Shown one piece after another: positions 19,283 to 31,500 of a stretch of DNA of 64,000 nt. The notes beneath the pieces are model-generated. The model did not search any database. It was not told the DNA's origin and saw only the letters and a list, made by a program, of their open reading frames with translations. Each line of letters opens with the position of its first letter. Position 1 is the stretch's first letter. This DNA is from Punica granatum (taxonomy: Eukaryota > Streptophyta > Magnoliopsida > Myrtales > Lythraceae): NCBI RefSeq assembly GCF_007655135.1, contig NW_022204314.1:1-64000 (forward strand). Direction: 5' to 3'. The translations under genes were made by a program, and so were the position numbers.

Positions 19283-22200
19283 ATTTTCCACTTGTACTAG
19301 AGCCAATCTGACATCTCCTTAATGCCTAATGACCTAGTATGAGCCTCATACTTGCGCTGTACAAGAGGCTTCATAAGTGGATCTATGAGATTATCGTCTG
19401 TCGGTATTCTGCATATCTCCTCTATTTGCAATCTCGTGGATGAGATGGAAGCGCCTTAGTATATATTTGGATTGCTGGTGAGATCTGGGTTCCTTAGCCT
19501 GCGCAATGGCTCTATTATTGTCACAATCGAGATCCACTGGGTCTATAATGCAAGGAACCACAACAAGTTATGTTAGGAGCTTCTTGATCCAAACGACCTC
19601 TTTTGTGGCGTTAGAGGTAGCAATATACTCGACCTCTATGGTAGAGTCGATTACGGTTTCCCATTTTGAACTTTTCTAACTCACAAGTACATATCCCGAC
19701 TACGATCTTGAATCATCTTTATCGGAGTGGAAGCTAGCATTGATGTAACATCTTACAATGGGCTCTTCTTTACCTCATTATACCAAGAATGTCTCCTTAG
19801 TCCTTCGTAAGTACTTAAGAATGTTCTTTACTACGATCTAGTGTTACTCACCAGGATCTACCTGGTACCGACTTATCATGCTTAAAGCGTACGAGATATC
19901 AGGTCGAGTGCATAGCATAGCATACATGATGGATCCAATAGCTGATGCATATGGAATCTTGCTCATGTGGTCCCTCTCGTCCTAAGTAGAAGGACTTTGA
20001 GCCATCGAAAGGCTTATGCCATGCAATATAGGCAGCGATCCTTTTTTAGAATCATGTATGCTAAAGCGCCTAAACACTTTGTCTATGTATGCACTCTGAC
20101 TTAGGCCAAGCAGTCTTCTGGATCTATCTCTATAGATTCTGATACCTAACATCTAGGTAGCTTCACCTAAGTCCTCATACCACTGCGCTCCCACCAACTT
20201 TCTTGTAGACACAAGGTTCATCTTCGTTCTTAATGAAGTCAAACGCTTTGACTGCATCATCAAAATGAAGATTCAAGCTCGTAGAAGCTTGCTTCAGTCC
20301 ATAGATAGATTGTTGCAGCTCGCAAACCTTTTTGGCACTCTGCGGATCGAGAAAACCCTAAGGTTATGTCCTATACACATCCTCGAGGAGCTTCTCATTC
20401 ATAAAAGCAGTTTTGACATCCATCTGCCAGATCTCATAATCATAGTAAGTTGCAATTGCAAGCAAAATCCTAATAGATTTAAGCATGGCCACTCGGGAAA
20501 AGGTTTCTTCATAGTCAACACTATGAATTTTCTGAAACCTTTGCCACTAAGCGACCCTTAAAGGTTATCACATTACCATCCATGTTAGTCTTCTTCATAA
20601 AGACCCACTTGCACCCGATGGGTTTTACCCCTTCTGGTGGATCAACTAAAGTCCGTACTTGGTTAGTGTACATGGACTCCACCTCAAATCTCGTGGCTTC
20701 TCGCCTTTTCTTGGAGTCTGGGCCTGTCATGGCTTCCGCATAGGTTGTAGGCTCATCTTTATCTACGAGCAATACATCATTATCCTGAGTCACGAGAAAT
20801 CCAAATCTCTCGGGCTCACTATGTATCCTACCAGACCTATGAGGTTCCTGTGTCACTTGTGCAGAAAACAGTGCCATAACACCTTGTGATACTTATTCTG
20901 CAATCTCATCCATCGACTGTACAATATCATTTTATAGTAGAACCTTCTCAAGTTCTAATTTCCTCCCACTAGTTCCTTTGAAGAGAAACTCTCTCTTAAA
21001 GAATACGGTAGTTCGAGCGACAAACACTTTGCCCTTGGCGAGTTTATAGAAATAGTATCATCGAGTCTCCTTAGGATACCCCACAAAGTAACATTTGTTC
21101 GACTTATGGCTAAGCTTATCCGAAGACAATCTCTTCACATAAGCTTCGCAACTCTATATCTTTCGAAAAGACATATTGGAACGCCTCTTGTACCACATCT
21201 CATATGGTGTCTTTTTAACTGATTTAGACGGAGCATAGTTAAGTATGCACGTTGCAGTCTGCAGAGCATATCCCCAGAAGGAGTCGGGTAACTCTGCATG
21301 ACTCATCAAAGATCGAACCATATTTAATACGTTCGATTCCACCTCCCAACTATACCATTCCACTGTGGGGTTCTGGGTGGAGTCAATTGAGTTAGAATTT
21401 CACATTGTCTAAGATAGTCGGCAAACTCATAGCTCAAATATACACCTCCTCGATCCAATCGAAGAACTTTATGGGCCGTTTGGATTCAGGGTTAAAGTTA
21501 CAAAACTTTAACTTTGATTTTGATTGTGGAAAAGGACAAATGAGATGAGATTATAAATTTGACTTGGGAAATGTGTGTTTTTATTGTGTAGTGTGTTGAG
21601 TTAAAGTTAAAGTTAAAATTTTTTACTTGGAAAATGTGTGTTTTTGTTGTGTAGTGTGTTAAGTTAAAGTTAAAGTTAAAATTAAAAAATTTTAACTTGC
21701 AATCCAAACATGCCTTTAATGCTCTTACCTAACTGATTTTCAAAGGATTCGAATTTATGTTTCATCAAATACACATATCCAAATCTACTAAAATCATCAG
21801 TAAATGTAATGAAGTTGAGATACCCACCTCTATCAAGCTTGTTCATTGGTCCACATACATCGATATGTGTGAGAGCCAGAAGATCACTTGCTCACTCACT
21901 CTTTTCAGTAAAAGGGCTTTAGTCATTTTCCCCATTAAGCAAGGTTTGCATGTCTTGATCGATTCTAAATCAAACGAATCTCGTAATCCATCCTTATGGA
22001 GTCTGCAGAGAAGACTCTCGCTGATATGGCCTAAATGACAATGCAAGAGGTAAGTTAGGTTTGAGTCATTCGACTGGAGCCATTTGATTTCCAAGTTATA
22101 AATGGACAAGTTAAGATCAAGAACATACAAACCATTACTCATATGTGCACTGCCAAAATATACATCATTCATGTCCATAGAACAACATTTGTTCTTAATA

Positions 22201-24022
22201 GCGAAACAAATTCCTTTTTTATCCAAACAAGAAACATATATTATGTTTCTCCTGATAGTAGGCACATAATAACAGTCGTCAAGATCTAGTACAAGCCCAG
22301 TAGACAAAGACAGATGATAAGTCCCTATAGCTAATGCATCAACCCTTGTTCCATTTCCTACTTGTAGGTCCACCTCGCCTTTCGCCAACGTTCTACTGTT
22401 CCTTAGGTCCTGTACATTTCCACAAATTTGAGCATCACACCCGGTATTTAATACCCAAGATGTAAAAGTAGTAGATACATTAATCTTTATAACACGAATA
22501 GCTGAAGTGGAAGTCTTACTTCCCTTCGTCTTCCTCAACTCCTCTTGGCATACCTTACAATTCTGCTTCCAGTGGCTAGTGTTGCCACTGTGGAAGCAGT
22601 AATCATCCTTTGCCACCATGGCTTTGGGCTTCAAGACACTGAAGTCATACTTGGATGCGCCCTTAGCCTTCTTACCTTTCTTCTTGTCCTTGCCCTTTTT
22701 CTTGGTCATTTGGACCATTAGAACAGGCATCCCCTTGTTGATATTTTGTTCAACTGTTTTCAACATGCTAAGCAGTTTAGGGAATAGTTTGTTGTACTCG
22801 TTCATGTTGTAGTTCATAAAGAACTGATTGTAACTCCCGAGCAAAGACAGTAGGATTAAGTCTGTGGCCAACTCTTGACTAAGAGAAAATTCCAATCGTC
22901 CCAGAGTCTCCACGTACCCAATCATCTTGAGTACATGAGGACCTACTGAGCTGCCCTCAATCAACCTTTCTTGAAAAAAGCCTTCGAGACCTTGAACCTC
23001 TCATGCTGGGCTTGCTCTTGATAGAGTAGCTTCAGATGTACGATTATATAGCACGCCCCCATGTTCTGGTGTTGCTTCTAAAGCTTCAAATCCATGGTGG
23101 CCAGCATGAGACATTCGACGTTCACGGCATCATCTTGATGCTTCTTATAAGCATCTCTCTCAGCTCGGGTGGCCTTGTCAGGTGGTGGGACAGGAAGAGG
23201 TTACTCTAAGACATATAACTTTTTCTTCTATGTGAAAACAATTCTGAAGTTCCGGTACCAATCCAGGAAATTATTTCCAGACAGTTTGTCCTTTTCAAGG
23301 ACTGATCATAAATAGAAGGCACTAGCAGCGTTCACAGTCGGGAAAACTACCATAGAAATACGCATAATAAGTATTCTGAGATAACAATATTTAATGAGGA
23401 TTTTATTAAATATTACTCAAACTATTTTTATCAAGTCAATGACCCTCACCATTGATTTGGAAACTCTTATTCTCATAGTGGTCCAAGATCCATATTTCAC
23501 TAAGTTCTGAGTCAGCGATGGTTGATTTTCCCAGAACTGGCTATTTAGGTAGGAAATCTCTTTTCCCAATTGCATAACATGCAACTCTTGATTAGTTGGG
23601 TGAATAACTCCTTATTTCGATCTACCTTGTAGATTGATTTCCAACTCCTTGCCTCTGAACTCTTAATCCGGCTTGCTCAGTTAAGTCCGATCCAACTGTA
23701 AACACCATGCCTTACCAGAATAGTTGGGGCATCCTGCAAGGGCAAGGTCTACACACTCATCGATCTTGGTCTTGTGAGGGTTACACGGTGAAAGGTTATT
23801 GACTTAATATTTTGAGGGATTTTATCAATATTTAATCGATCTCACCATATGATATTACGTAACCATTACATAATAGTCCATACGTACAACTATTATACTA
23901 ACACAACTAGGACCTAGTCTAGGTCTAACAGTCATGCACCGCAACTATCAAGTATAATCACAGAAGTACCAAGCATAAAATCCTATTTCATGCTTCTATC
24001 TACTCAAATTCTAACTAGCTAG
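19283..24022 (-). pseudogene. Ty1-copia element 1, gag-pol remains
   Basis: Minus-strand order from 24.0 down to 19.3 kb: leader, gag, zinc knuckle, protease, GAG-pre-integrase, integrase, reverse transcriptase and RNase H, with many stops. A 373-codon open piece (22964-21843) covers gag end to integrase start. Its zinc knuckle reads CFHSGNTSHWKQNC, with one Cys replaced by Ser; the protease site reads LNTGCDAQ, with Asn where the catalytic Asp of DTG/DSG is expected. Integrase sequence LPDSFWGYALQTA is at 21363-21154. RT begins near 20780 (GVKPIGCKWVF) and continues to MYAMLCTRPDIS near 19900. RNase H-like KSSKWET and EVEYIA lie near 19640. The element is inactive by these lesions and is further split by a MITE at 21472-21715. 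Confidence 0.85.
21472..21715. mobile_element. Tourist-like MITE nested in copia integrase
   Basis: 244 bp with ends TGGGCCGTTTGGATT and, inverted, AGGCATGTTTGGATT, flanked by TTA (21469-21471, 21716-21718). The interior is a tandem duplication of about 62 bp containing TGTGTAGTGTGTT and repeated GTTAAA units. Removing it rejoins the copia integrase sequence. Family members are at 14312-14498 and about 47105-47297. Confidence 0.75.
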
Positions 24023-24034
24023 GCTCTGATACCA
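24023..24034 (-). promoter_or_regulatory. Primer binding site of copia element 1
   Basis: TGGTATCAGAGC on the minus strand is complementary to the 3' end of initiator Met-tRNA, the usual primer of plant copia elements. It is two bases from the 5' LTR end. Confidence 0.85.
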
Positions 24035-24036
24035 AT

Positions 24037-24475
24037 TGCTAGTTTCACGGGGCTACAGAAAAGTAGAAGAAGGAGAAATTCAAAATTTCCTACCTGTGAA
24101 ACTAGACCTTAAGACCTATTAGAAGAATAGGAGTAGACAAAGTGTACCTGGAATTTTTCAAATCGTCAACCGAGCGTCCCAAGCATGATGCCTCTACAAG
24201 TATCCACATCGATTTCATTGACTGGTCCTTTAGATCAACGGTGCTAGCAGCCAACTCTTAAAGGAAATGCCGGTGCAACTCAAATACTTATAAGACTAAT
24301 TGACTTCTTTGAATCGAACAGTTCGATCCAAACTCTCGTACACACATACACATATATACACAAACATGCACGCACACATATACATGTCATACACACATAT
24401 ATATCCATCCATACATTCTGCAGCCTTGTCCATGGGCTATATATAAGTCATTGGAAAGGCGTAGGAATACATGCA
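24037..24475 (-). repeat. 5' LTR of copia element 1 (truncated)
   Basis: It matches 16097-16560 of the 3' LTR and then stops abruptly near 24475, so about three quarters of this LTR is missing. Confidence 0.72.
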
Positions 24476-26887
24476 ACAATAATATCAAGAAATTATTATT
24501 TCGAAAACTAGCTTATTTTAAATGAATATAATATCTTAAGACAATGGATTTGAAGTGTTAATGGGTTTTTGAAGAATAAACACCTAGGTATAAAATAAGA
24601 ACTATTATTATCTTTAATTGATCTTATTATCTATAATCAATAATCTATATCTATTATACATATACATATATATATATATATATAACTATTATAAAAGTGC
24701 GAAACTCATTGAGGTGCTTTTCTACACAATTCTGTTTTTACCCTTCAATGTGTATAGACTTATTTCAGTTCTTGCTGCACACATTCAATGTAACTAGACC
24801 AATTTTAAATATTCAATGTATTTAGACAACTTTAGATTTATTTTTTTCCGATAACGTGTAATTCATTTAATGTATTTAGACTAACTCTTACCATTCAACG
24901 TATAGACTAATTTTAGTTCTATTTCTAGGCTTTCAACATATCAATACAAAAATTCTTAATTTTCATTATATTATTTACGTTCCTTGATTAGTAAAAGAGT
25001 AACTCAAAGATGTGCATTTTCACACCTAAAGATACATATTTTTATTATTTACTATATATATAAAAAAAATTAGTTTAAAGGTATATATTTTTCATAAGTA
25101 GATACTTGCTTGCATTTATAAATTAATTTTAACACTAAGAGTCATGTCCTATCATTATATCTATATTTCTATAATATCTATTACTCTATCATTATATCTA
25201 TATATAATATGAACCTTATTCGTGTGTTTTCACACATAGAGCACCAAATTGTGTCATTTTGCTTTCAAGAAGACAGTTAAAAAAAATTGATACCCTTTAA
25301 ATTGTTTTCTCATATCGCCTACATGTTCATGCCCACCCCTCTCCAGCGTTAGGCCAAACGACATTATTCCCTACCCACCATCAAAGGGTCAAACATTCTA
25401 CCTTTCTGTGAATGCGCATCTAACTTGGTACATTCTCCCATCCTTTAACTTGGCACTTTGCTCGTCTCTTATTTCGCCTTTCTCCACCTCTCTCTTCGTG
25501 ATTCATTCTCTTCCATTTTATGTTGACTCTACAATATGTGTTTTGCCAATTCTCCCCACCTCTCTCAGATGCTCGGTGTTGTTGATTACGCTTGCGCACC
25601 CAAGCATTGGTTATTCCTGAACATCCTGCTAAGATCGCTTATTGGTGCCGATTGCGTTCACCCGATCAAATATTTCATATTCATCCACTCCCACTGAATT
25701 TGCAAGGTAAATTTCCTCATGCCAGTAGTGCTCTGCCCTCTCTGTCATTCATATTGGTGCTTAAATTGGCTGTGGCAAGCATCAACAAAGTCCTATTTTT
25801 TTGCTGTACGTCGTCTTCCGTTAATCAGAAAAGATTTTCTTCTATTTGCCTCATGTCCTCATTAATAATGATTGTTGTTCCTCTCCAATGTCCCTGCATT
25901 TTGTGCCCGCCAAGTGTTCGATGGATTTCTTCCTCCTCCTCCTCCTTTTTTTTTTTTTTTTTTGCCTAAGTGATCTTGTGGCCGTACAGTAGAGGGGCGG
26001 CTTAAGCTAACGAGGCAAATATATATATTTCCATAGATTTTAGTACATGAAGTAACCTACAAAAGATCTGCATCAATACGAAGAACAGCTCCATATATGT
26101 CCACACTGAGAGGAATAACAATATTTGTAGTATTTTGTCAAACACTTTTTTAAAATAACCATCATGCTTTTGTAAAAGAATATATCCATATTCTTTTCTG
26201 ATGTACTCTCATATCTATCTATTATAGATAGAGCCTTCTTATAGTAAACTTCATGCTTTATAGACTATGAATAAAGCATATGATGCACTATTTGTCAAGC
26301 ACTCGTGTGATCATAACCGAAATTAGTTTAGCGTTCTAAAATTGTATGTTGATTGCTTTTCGTTTGACTTAATATGTTAAGATAAGAACCACCCAACATG
26401 TTTATTTCAGTAGCCAACACATTGTAGGAGGGGCTTAATTGAACTGAAGACCTGGATGTTCGACCAATGGATTGATCGATGATCACGATCTATCAGTCTA
26501 TGTCTTTCAGGCTTAGAGAGTGCAGGCCTCCACTATACAAGCCTCCTCAAATGGATTAAGGAATGCAATTACAGGAGAGTGCATGCATCAAATATCATTC
26601 TAACGATCCGTAGCAGTCCAGTTACCAATTTACGCATCTGTCGACATTACTTTCCTATTGTTCATTCCACACATATTTTTAGACATTAATTTCGATTATT
26701 TAATGCTTCTCACAACTCGTTTTGCATGAGGTTTATTATTTATGCAACGAAACCATAGATAGGCAGAGCAACTTTGCGATTTCATATATCCTCCTTTTTA
26801 ATTACTTTTCCATTAGATTCCGCCTATTGAAATTACGATAATCAGCTTGGTTCTTTTTTTTTTCTTTTTCTTTTTTTAAGCTAAGGT
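24476..26887. other. Intergenic, AT-rich; no gene
   Basis: No supported gene. At 24746-24907 a short motif recurs five times at irregular spacing (TTCAATGTGTATAGAC, TTCAATGTAACTAGAC, TTCAATGTATTTAGAC, TTTAATGTATTTAGAC, TTCAACGTATAGAC). CTATTATAAAAGTGCGAAAC at 24684 resembles plant Helitron 5' ends, but no matching 3' end was found. A T-rich run lies at about 25945-25965. The 125-codon frame at 25592-25969 ends in that run and is not protein-like. Confidence 0.5.
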
Positions 26888-27507
26888 TGTTGAGTATGTC
26901 TCATATTAGAACTCAAAGACCCGAAGACCGGAGCAGTAGCAAGATCGGACGAAAAAAGAGAGGGGCGAGATCTCAGATTCCGCTGAGATTATATTTCCTA
27001 TTTTATAGGGATTTCGTTATATTTCTTAATTTTTAAATAGGGAAATTATATCTGGGGGATGTTAGATATATTTCTATTAATATCTTCAGAATATTTCACG
27101 TGGGGAATATCCTAGGGTTATATTAGGATATCTTTGAGATATTATGTATTGTATCTATTTAAAGAGGAGAGGATCTTGTATCAAGATAACACGTTGTGTG
27201 AGAATCACGGGTAATCTTCTTTGAAATGATCGGGTCTACTCCATTGGAGTCTCTAGGGTTTCGTAGATTGAAAGAGTGGTGAGAACTGAGAAGATGGTGA
27301 GGCTCTTCTTGGGTTGGATCTTCTAACAGGGGCTGAGAAACATGAGTGTGATCTCGTTGTTGTAATTTTCGATTTATCTATCTAGTGAAATCTCTTACTT
27401 TGTCCATGGAAGTTTCTCTCGCCTTGAGGGTTTTACCACGTATATCCCGGTATTGATTGTTCTCTCTTCTCGATCTAAATTCCTCGAATTCGGCTTCTTC
27501 CACAACA
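26888..27507 (+). repeat. 5' LTR of copia element 2
   Basis: About 620 bp matching 34636-35213, for example ACACGTTGTGTGAGAATCACG, GGTGAGAACTGAGAAGATGG and GTGAAATCTCTT. It is followed after three bases by the primer site. Confidence 0.8.
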
Positions 27508-27510
27508 AAT

Positions 27511-27522
27511 TGGTATCAAAGC
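27511..27522 (+). promoter_or_regulatory. Primer binding site of copia element 2
   Basis: TGGTATCAAAGC, a Met-tRNA type primer site, directly after the 5' LTR. Confidence 0.78.
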
Positions 27523-27544
27523 AACAGTCTCGGAGTGGGTGAAG

Positions 27545-28592
27545 ATGCTAGGAGCAAAGTTCTAGGTGGAGAAGTTTGATGGATCGAACGACGTCGGGCT
27601 ATGGAAGATCAAGAAGAAGCCTTTGTTAGTGCAGCACGGTCTTGCAGGAGAACTAGAAGGAGAGAAGAAGATGCCGTGACCCTATCACCGGAAGGAGAGG
27701 AAGACAATGAAGTCGAAGGCTTTGAGCGCTATCCACTTAAGCCTGTCAAATAAAGTTCTACAGGGGGTATACGATTAAGACTCGTCATAGAAAGTGTGGG
27801 TGAAGCTAGAGTCGCTATAGCAGCAAAAGTCCCTAACGAGCAAGTTGTACTTGAAGCAGTGATAGTACCAGTTGAAGATGAGTCAGGGACCCCCATTGGT
27901 GATCACATGGACCCCTTTAATCAGGTCATGATGGATCTCGCAAATGTTGAGGTCAAGATTGAAGACGATGATCAGGCTTTATTGTTGTTATGTTCTCTCC
28001 CGAAAGCATAAAAGAGTTTCGCAGATACTATGCTATATAGTAGAACAAACATCACCTTGGAAGATGTCAAGGCATCATTGAACTCGAAGGAGTTGCAGAA
28101 GAAGGTGACGGAGCACCATGGAGGCAACAGTGAAGGCCGAGTAGCAGGGGGTAGATCGAGCAAGAAGGGGTCTCGTGGCAGGAGCAAGTCAAGGGGCAGA
28201 AAGTCGATTTGCTGGAACTATAACGAGGAAAGCCATCTCAAGAAGGACTATCCAAGACGAAGAAGCAAGCAAGGCGCTCTCTTAGGGAATGCGGTAGTAG
28301 TAGAGGTAAACTACGAAGGAGGAGATATGCTTACAGCAATAGGTGCCGGCAATACAAGTACCAAATTTTTCACTGCATCTGGCACGTCAGATATCACGTG
28401 GATTCTTAACTTGGGATGCACTATTCATGTTTGCTATGACAAGGCATTGTTTTCTACTTATCGGTCCATAGAAGGTCGAAAAGTCTGTATGGCTAATGGT
28501 GACACATATGATGTTGTCGGGATGGGTGAAGTGCGAATCAACTTGTTTAATTGTAGTGAGATGTTGTTGGTTGGTGTTAGGCATGTTTCGAG
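27545..28592 (+). pseudogene. Ty1-copia element 2, gag-protease remains
   Basis: An ATG at 27545 opens a gag-like frame that meets a TAG at codon 7. Further frames continue with DHMDPFNQVMMDLAN (near 27915) and LLLLCSLPKA (near 27980). From 28030 a frame holds gag C-terminal sequence (TLEDVKASLNSKELQKK), a ruined zinc knuckle (CWNYNEESHLKKDYPRR; CCHC would need Cys at two of these places) and a protease region WILNLGCTIH, where the DSG/DTG motif has become NLG. The copia frame ends at the junction with the long LTR-like repeat at 28593. The element is dead. Confidence 0.8.
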
Positions 28593-31500
28593 TGTCAGCA
28601 CCCCATTTTGGCCCACCAGTTTGTACAATGTCTATCATCAACAGTTTAGGCCACGACTTGAGCATCAATATGTAAGAAGGCTCAACAAAGCAGTAAATTG
28701 TTATTCATTTTCAAATCAACAGAAACATGCAGATGATTCAAGCACATGATAGAAGAGCCCAAACAACATCCAAAACGGCATTTTAAGAATCCAACACCGA
28801 CAATGTTATTTTCTACTGGTTCACTCGACCATTAGAATATAGTCAATATTGGGCTTCAAAAATCCCTCACGCTGCTAAACAGATGAAAAGGTCTTCAAAC
28901 ACATTTTGCATATCATCTGCTCTATACAGAGCAATTTTCTAAATACAGACAACTTTTCAGTGGAAGTCCAAAAATACTTGTTCATCCGAGAAAAGTTAAT
29001 GCTCGATATCAGACATAGTCATATCCTGCAGTTCTACAGATCATGAACATCGCTTCAGATTGCTACTCGAAAGTCACACAGATTCCTCGAATGACTCCCG
29101 AGTGACAAAAGAAGCATACCTTTCAACGGAAATGCACAACTGAAAACTGGTCTGACGAAATATCGGCAAACAAAGTTAGCCATGCATTGCCTCGAAAACT
29201 ACAGTGGACAAGCGCAATTGGGCAAATCAAACTGCAGAATCCTTTTCAGTTTCTCGAATGACCTCCGAAGAGCATAAAAGACCGTTTTCAACGGAAATTC
29301 ATAATCAGAGGTCCTTTTGACAGAAACTTGGCGTCAAAAGTTTGGCCAACATAGTGCTACTCATCCCAAGGCTCAGTGTGAAATCCTCAGATGGAATTGC
29401 ACAATCTATCTAGGCCCCAAAATAGTGCTTTTAGGTCTCAGATGTAGTTTTTCAATCTTTCGAGGTTTGTTCTCAACAAACAAAGATTGCAAAGATCTCC
29501 GAATCACCCAAGCAACTCAGAAAGCAATCTAAGAAATCTAGTTGCGGACTCCTAGGACGTCTCCGGCTTCACATTTGCAATACTGGCTTATTGGTCAATT
29601 ATTCAGTCTGATTGACAATGCATATCAAAATGACTAATGCGGAATGCAGACACGAGATACGATCTCAGAAACGACTAACTTTGCTTTAATCGCCTGAAAT
29701 GAGCAAAACCGGCTTTCGATCCTCAAAACCACCAGAGTTTTTTTCTATGCAAAATGGATGATTTTAGGCTCATTTGAATTGTTTTTTACTCACATCGACA
29801 ATTCGATGTTCATTTAAGCCACGAGCCTCGAACACGCGATCAATCGAGACCCGAACTTCGTCCCGACTCTCCTTCACGACCCATGGGACCCACGGATCAG
29901 CCCTAGCATTTTCTGTCCCTCCATGGCTGACTTCTCCAAGAAGCAAATCAATTTGCATTTGTCTTCCCCATCAAACCAAGTTGGACAACTTGTCTTCCTC
30001 TTCAAAATATCTTTCAATCAACCAAGACAACACTTCATCCTCATTAATGCCTTCCTATCTTCTTCCAATCAATTCCCCACCTTAATTTCCCTTAAGCTAA
30101 CCGCCCCTTCAATAAGCATGCCCATAATCACACTTTGTTTGGCTAATTACTTCATTAGCATTACCTATATAAGCCCTAAGCTTCATCAAGCTAATCACTC
30201 ATCTTCCATGCAATCTCTCTAGCATTTCTCCCTCTACAAATCCTCTCAAATTCCCCAAGAAAACCGCAGCCAATACCAAGCCATAGCTCAGCCATTTCCA
30301 AGCAAAAATCCTTAAAACTTAAGTTAGAGATCATGGTGATCACTATTCCGACTTAAATCCGAACGTGACCAAACATCATATCACATATATTTTGGACCCC
30401 CTAAGTTCATTCCGAGCTTAGATTTTCAGTTTGAAGCTTGCAGGCCATAAAATCAAGCCATCACAGAATCAGATTCCTTTTTATGTCCAGTCGGGTCAAG
30501 CTTCTGGACAGTTTCCTTTTCTTTGCAGATTGGGGTCAAACCGAAGCTCTTTTCATCGAACGACCACCACAATCATCTCCGAGGGTATCTTATGCGTCGG
30601 GAACCATCGACCTTGCAACAAAAGTCCACCGGGAGCCACCTATAGAGCCGTTTCTTTCCGGACTGCCAGTCAGGTCTATTTTCAGCTTACTGACTTGACT
30701 TTGCTCTCGATTTTCGGAAAATCTACGAGCGCACTCCTCACGAAACCACCGCAGGCATGATCCTTAGCCTCTTAAGAATCGGGAGCCACCGACGTTGCAG
30801 CAAAATACCATCGGGAGTCTCCGAGAGAGCCGTTTCTTTCCAGACTGCCCAGTCGAGTCTATTTTCTGCTTACTGACCTAAATTTGCTCTTGATTTCCAG
30901 AAAATCTACGAGTGTACTCCTCCCGAAACCATTGCAGGGGCGTTAAGCATCCTCTTGGCTTTCCAGAACATTCGAGCACTCTCTGAAAAGCCACCCGAGC
31001 TGTCCGAACCGACCCGTTTTCTCTCAGGTGCCGGTTGGGTCTGTCTTTGCTCCGGTCGGGTCAGAGAGCCTATTTCGGGTCTGTACAAGCCAAAATAGCT
31101 CGAAACTCGATCCAGCAGTGGTTTAACCCGATTTTTACGGTCCCATCCCGCATCCCGGGACTAGATATAACCATTCCCGACTTAGAGGAGTTATGACTTT
31201 TACATTTGCTTTGCGTTTGTGAGGTTATAAGGCGGTTCAAGAACCAGTTTACTTGCAAGGTTCCATTTTTATGCAATTTCCATATTATGTCATGCACGTT
31301 TATCATCGTATTATGTGTTAACATGTCGGGAAATGTTTAAATCGATGTCGGGGAGACCGTTTTAAACTGGAACGACCAAGGGAACTCACGGTTTCCTTTT
31401 GAGGAAAGGTGACTGCAAGCCTTTTTTGGTTCTTCGGATTATAACTGGTTTCCTTGCCCCGACTTAAGTCGTTTCCCAAATTTCTATGTTTTTCCCGCAT

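Noticed and set aside
24684..24720. Helitron 5' end
   Set aside because: Only a resemblance; no matching hairpin-CTAG 3' end in the right place.
25592..25969. 125-codon frame ending in Phe run
   Set aside because: The end is the translation of a poly-T tract; no similarity to a protein family that I can see.
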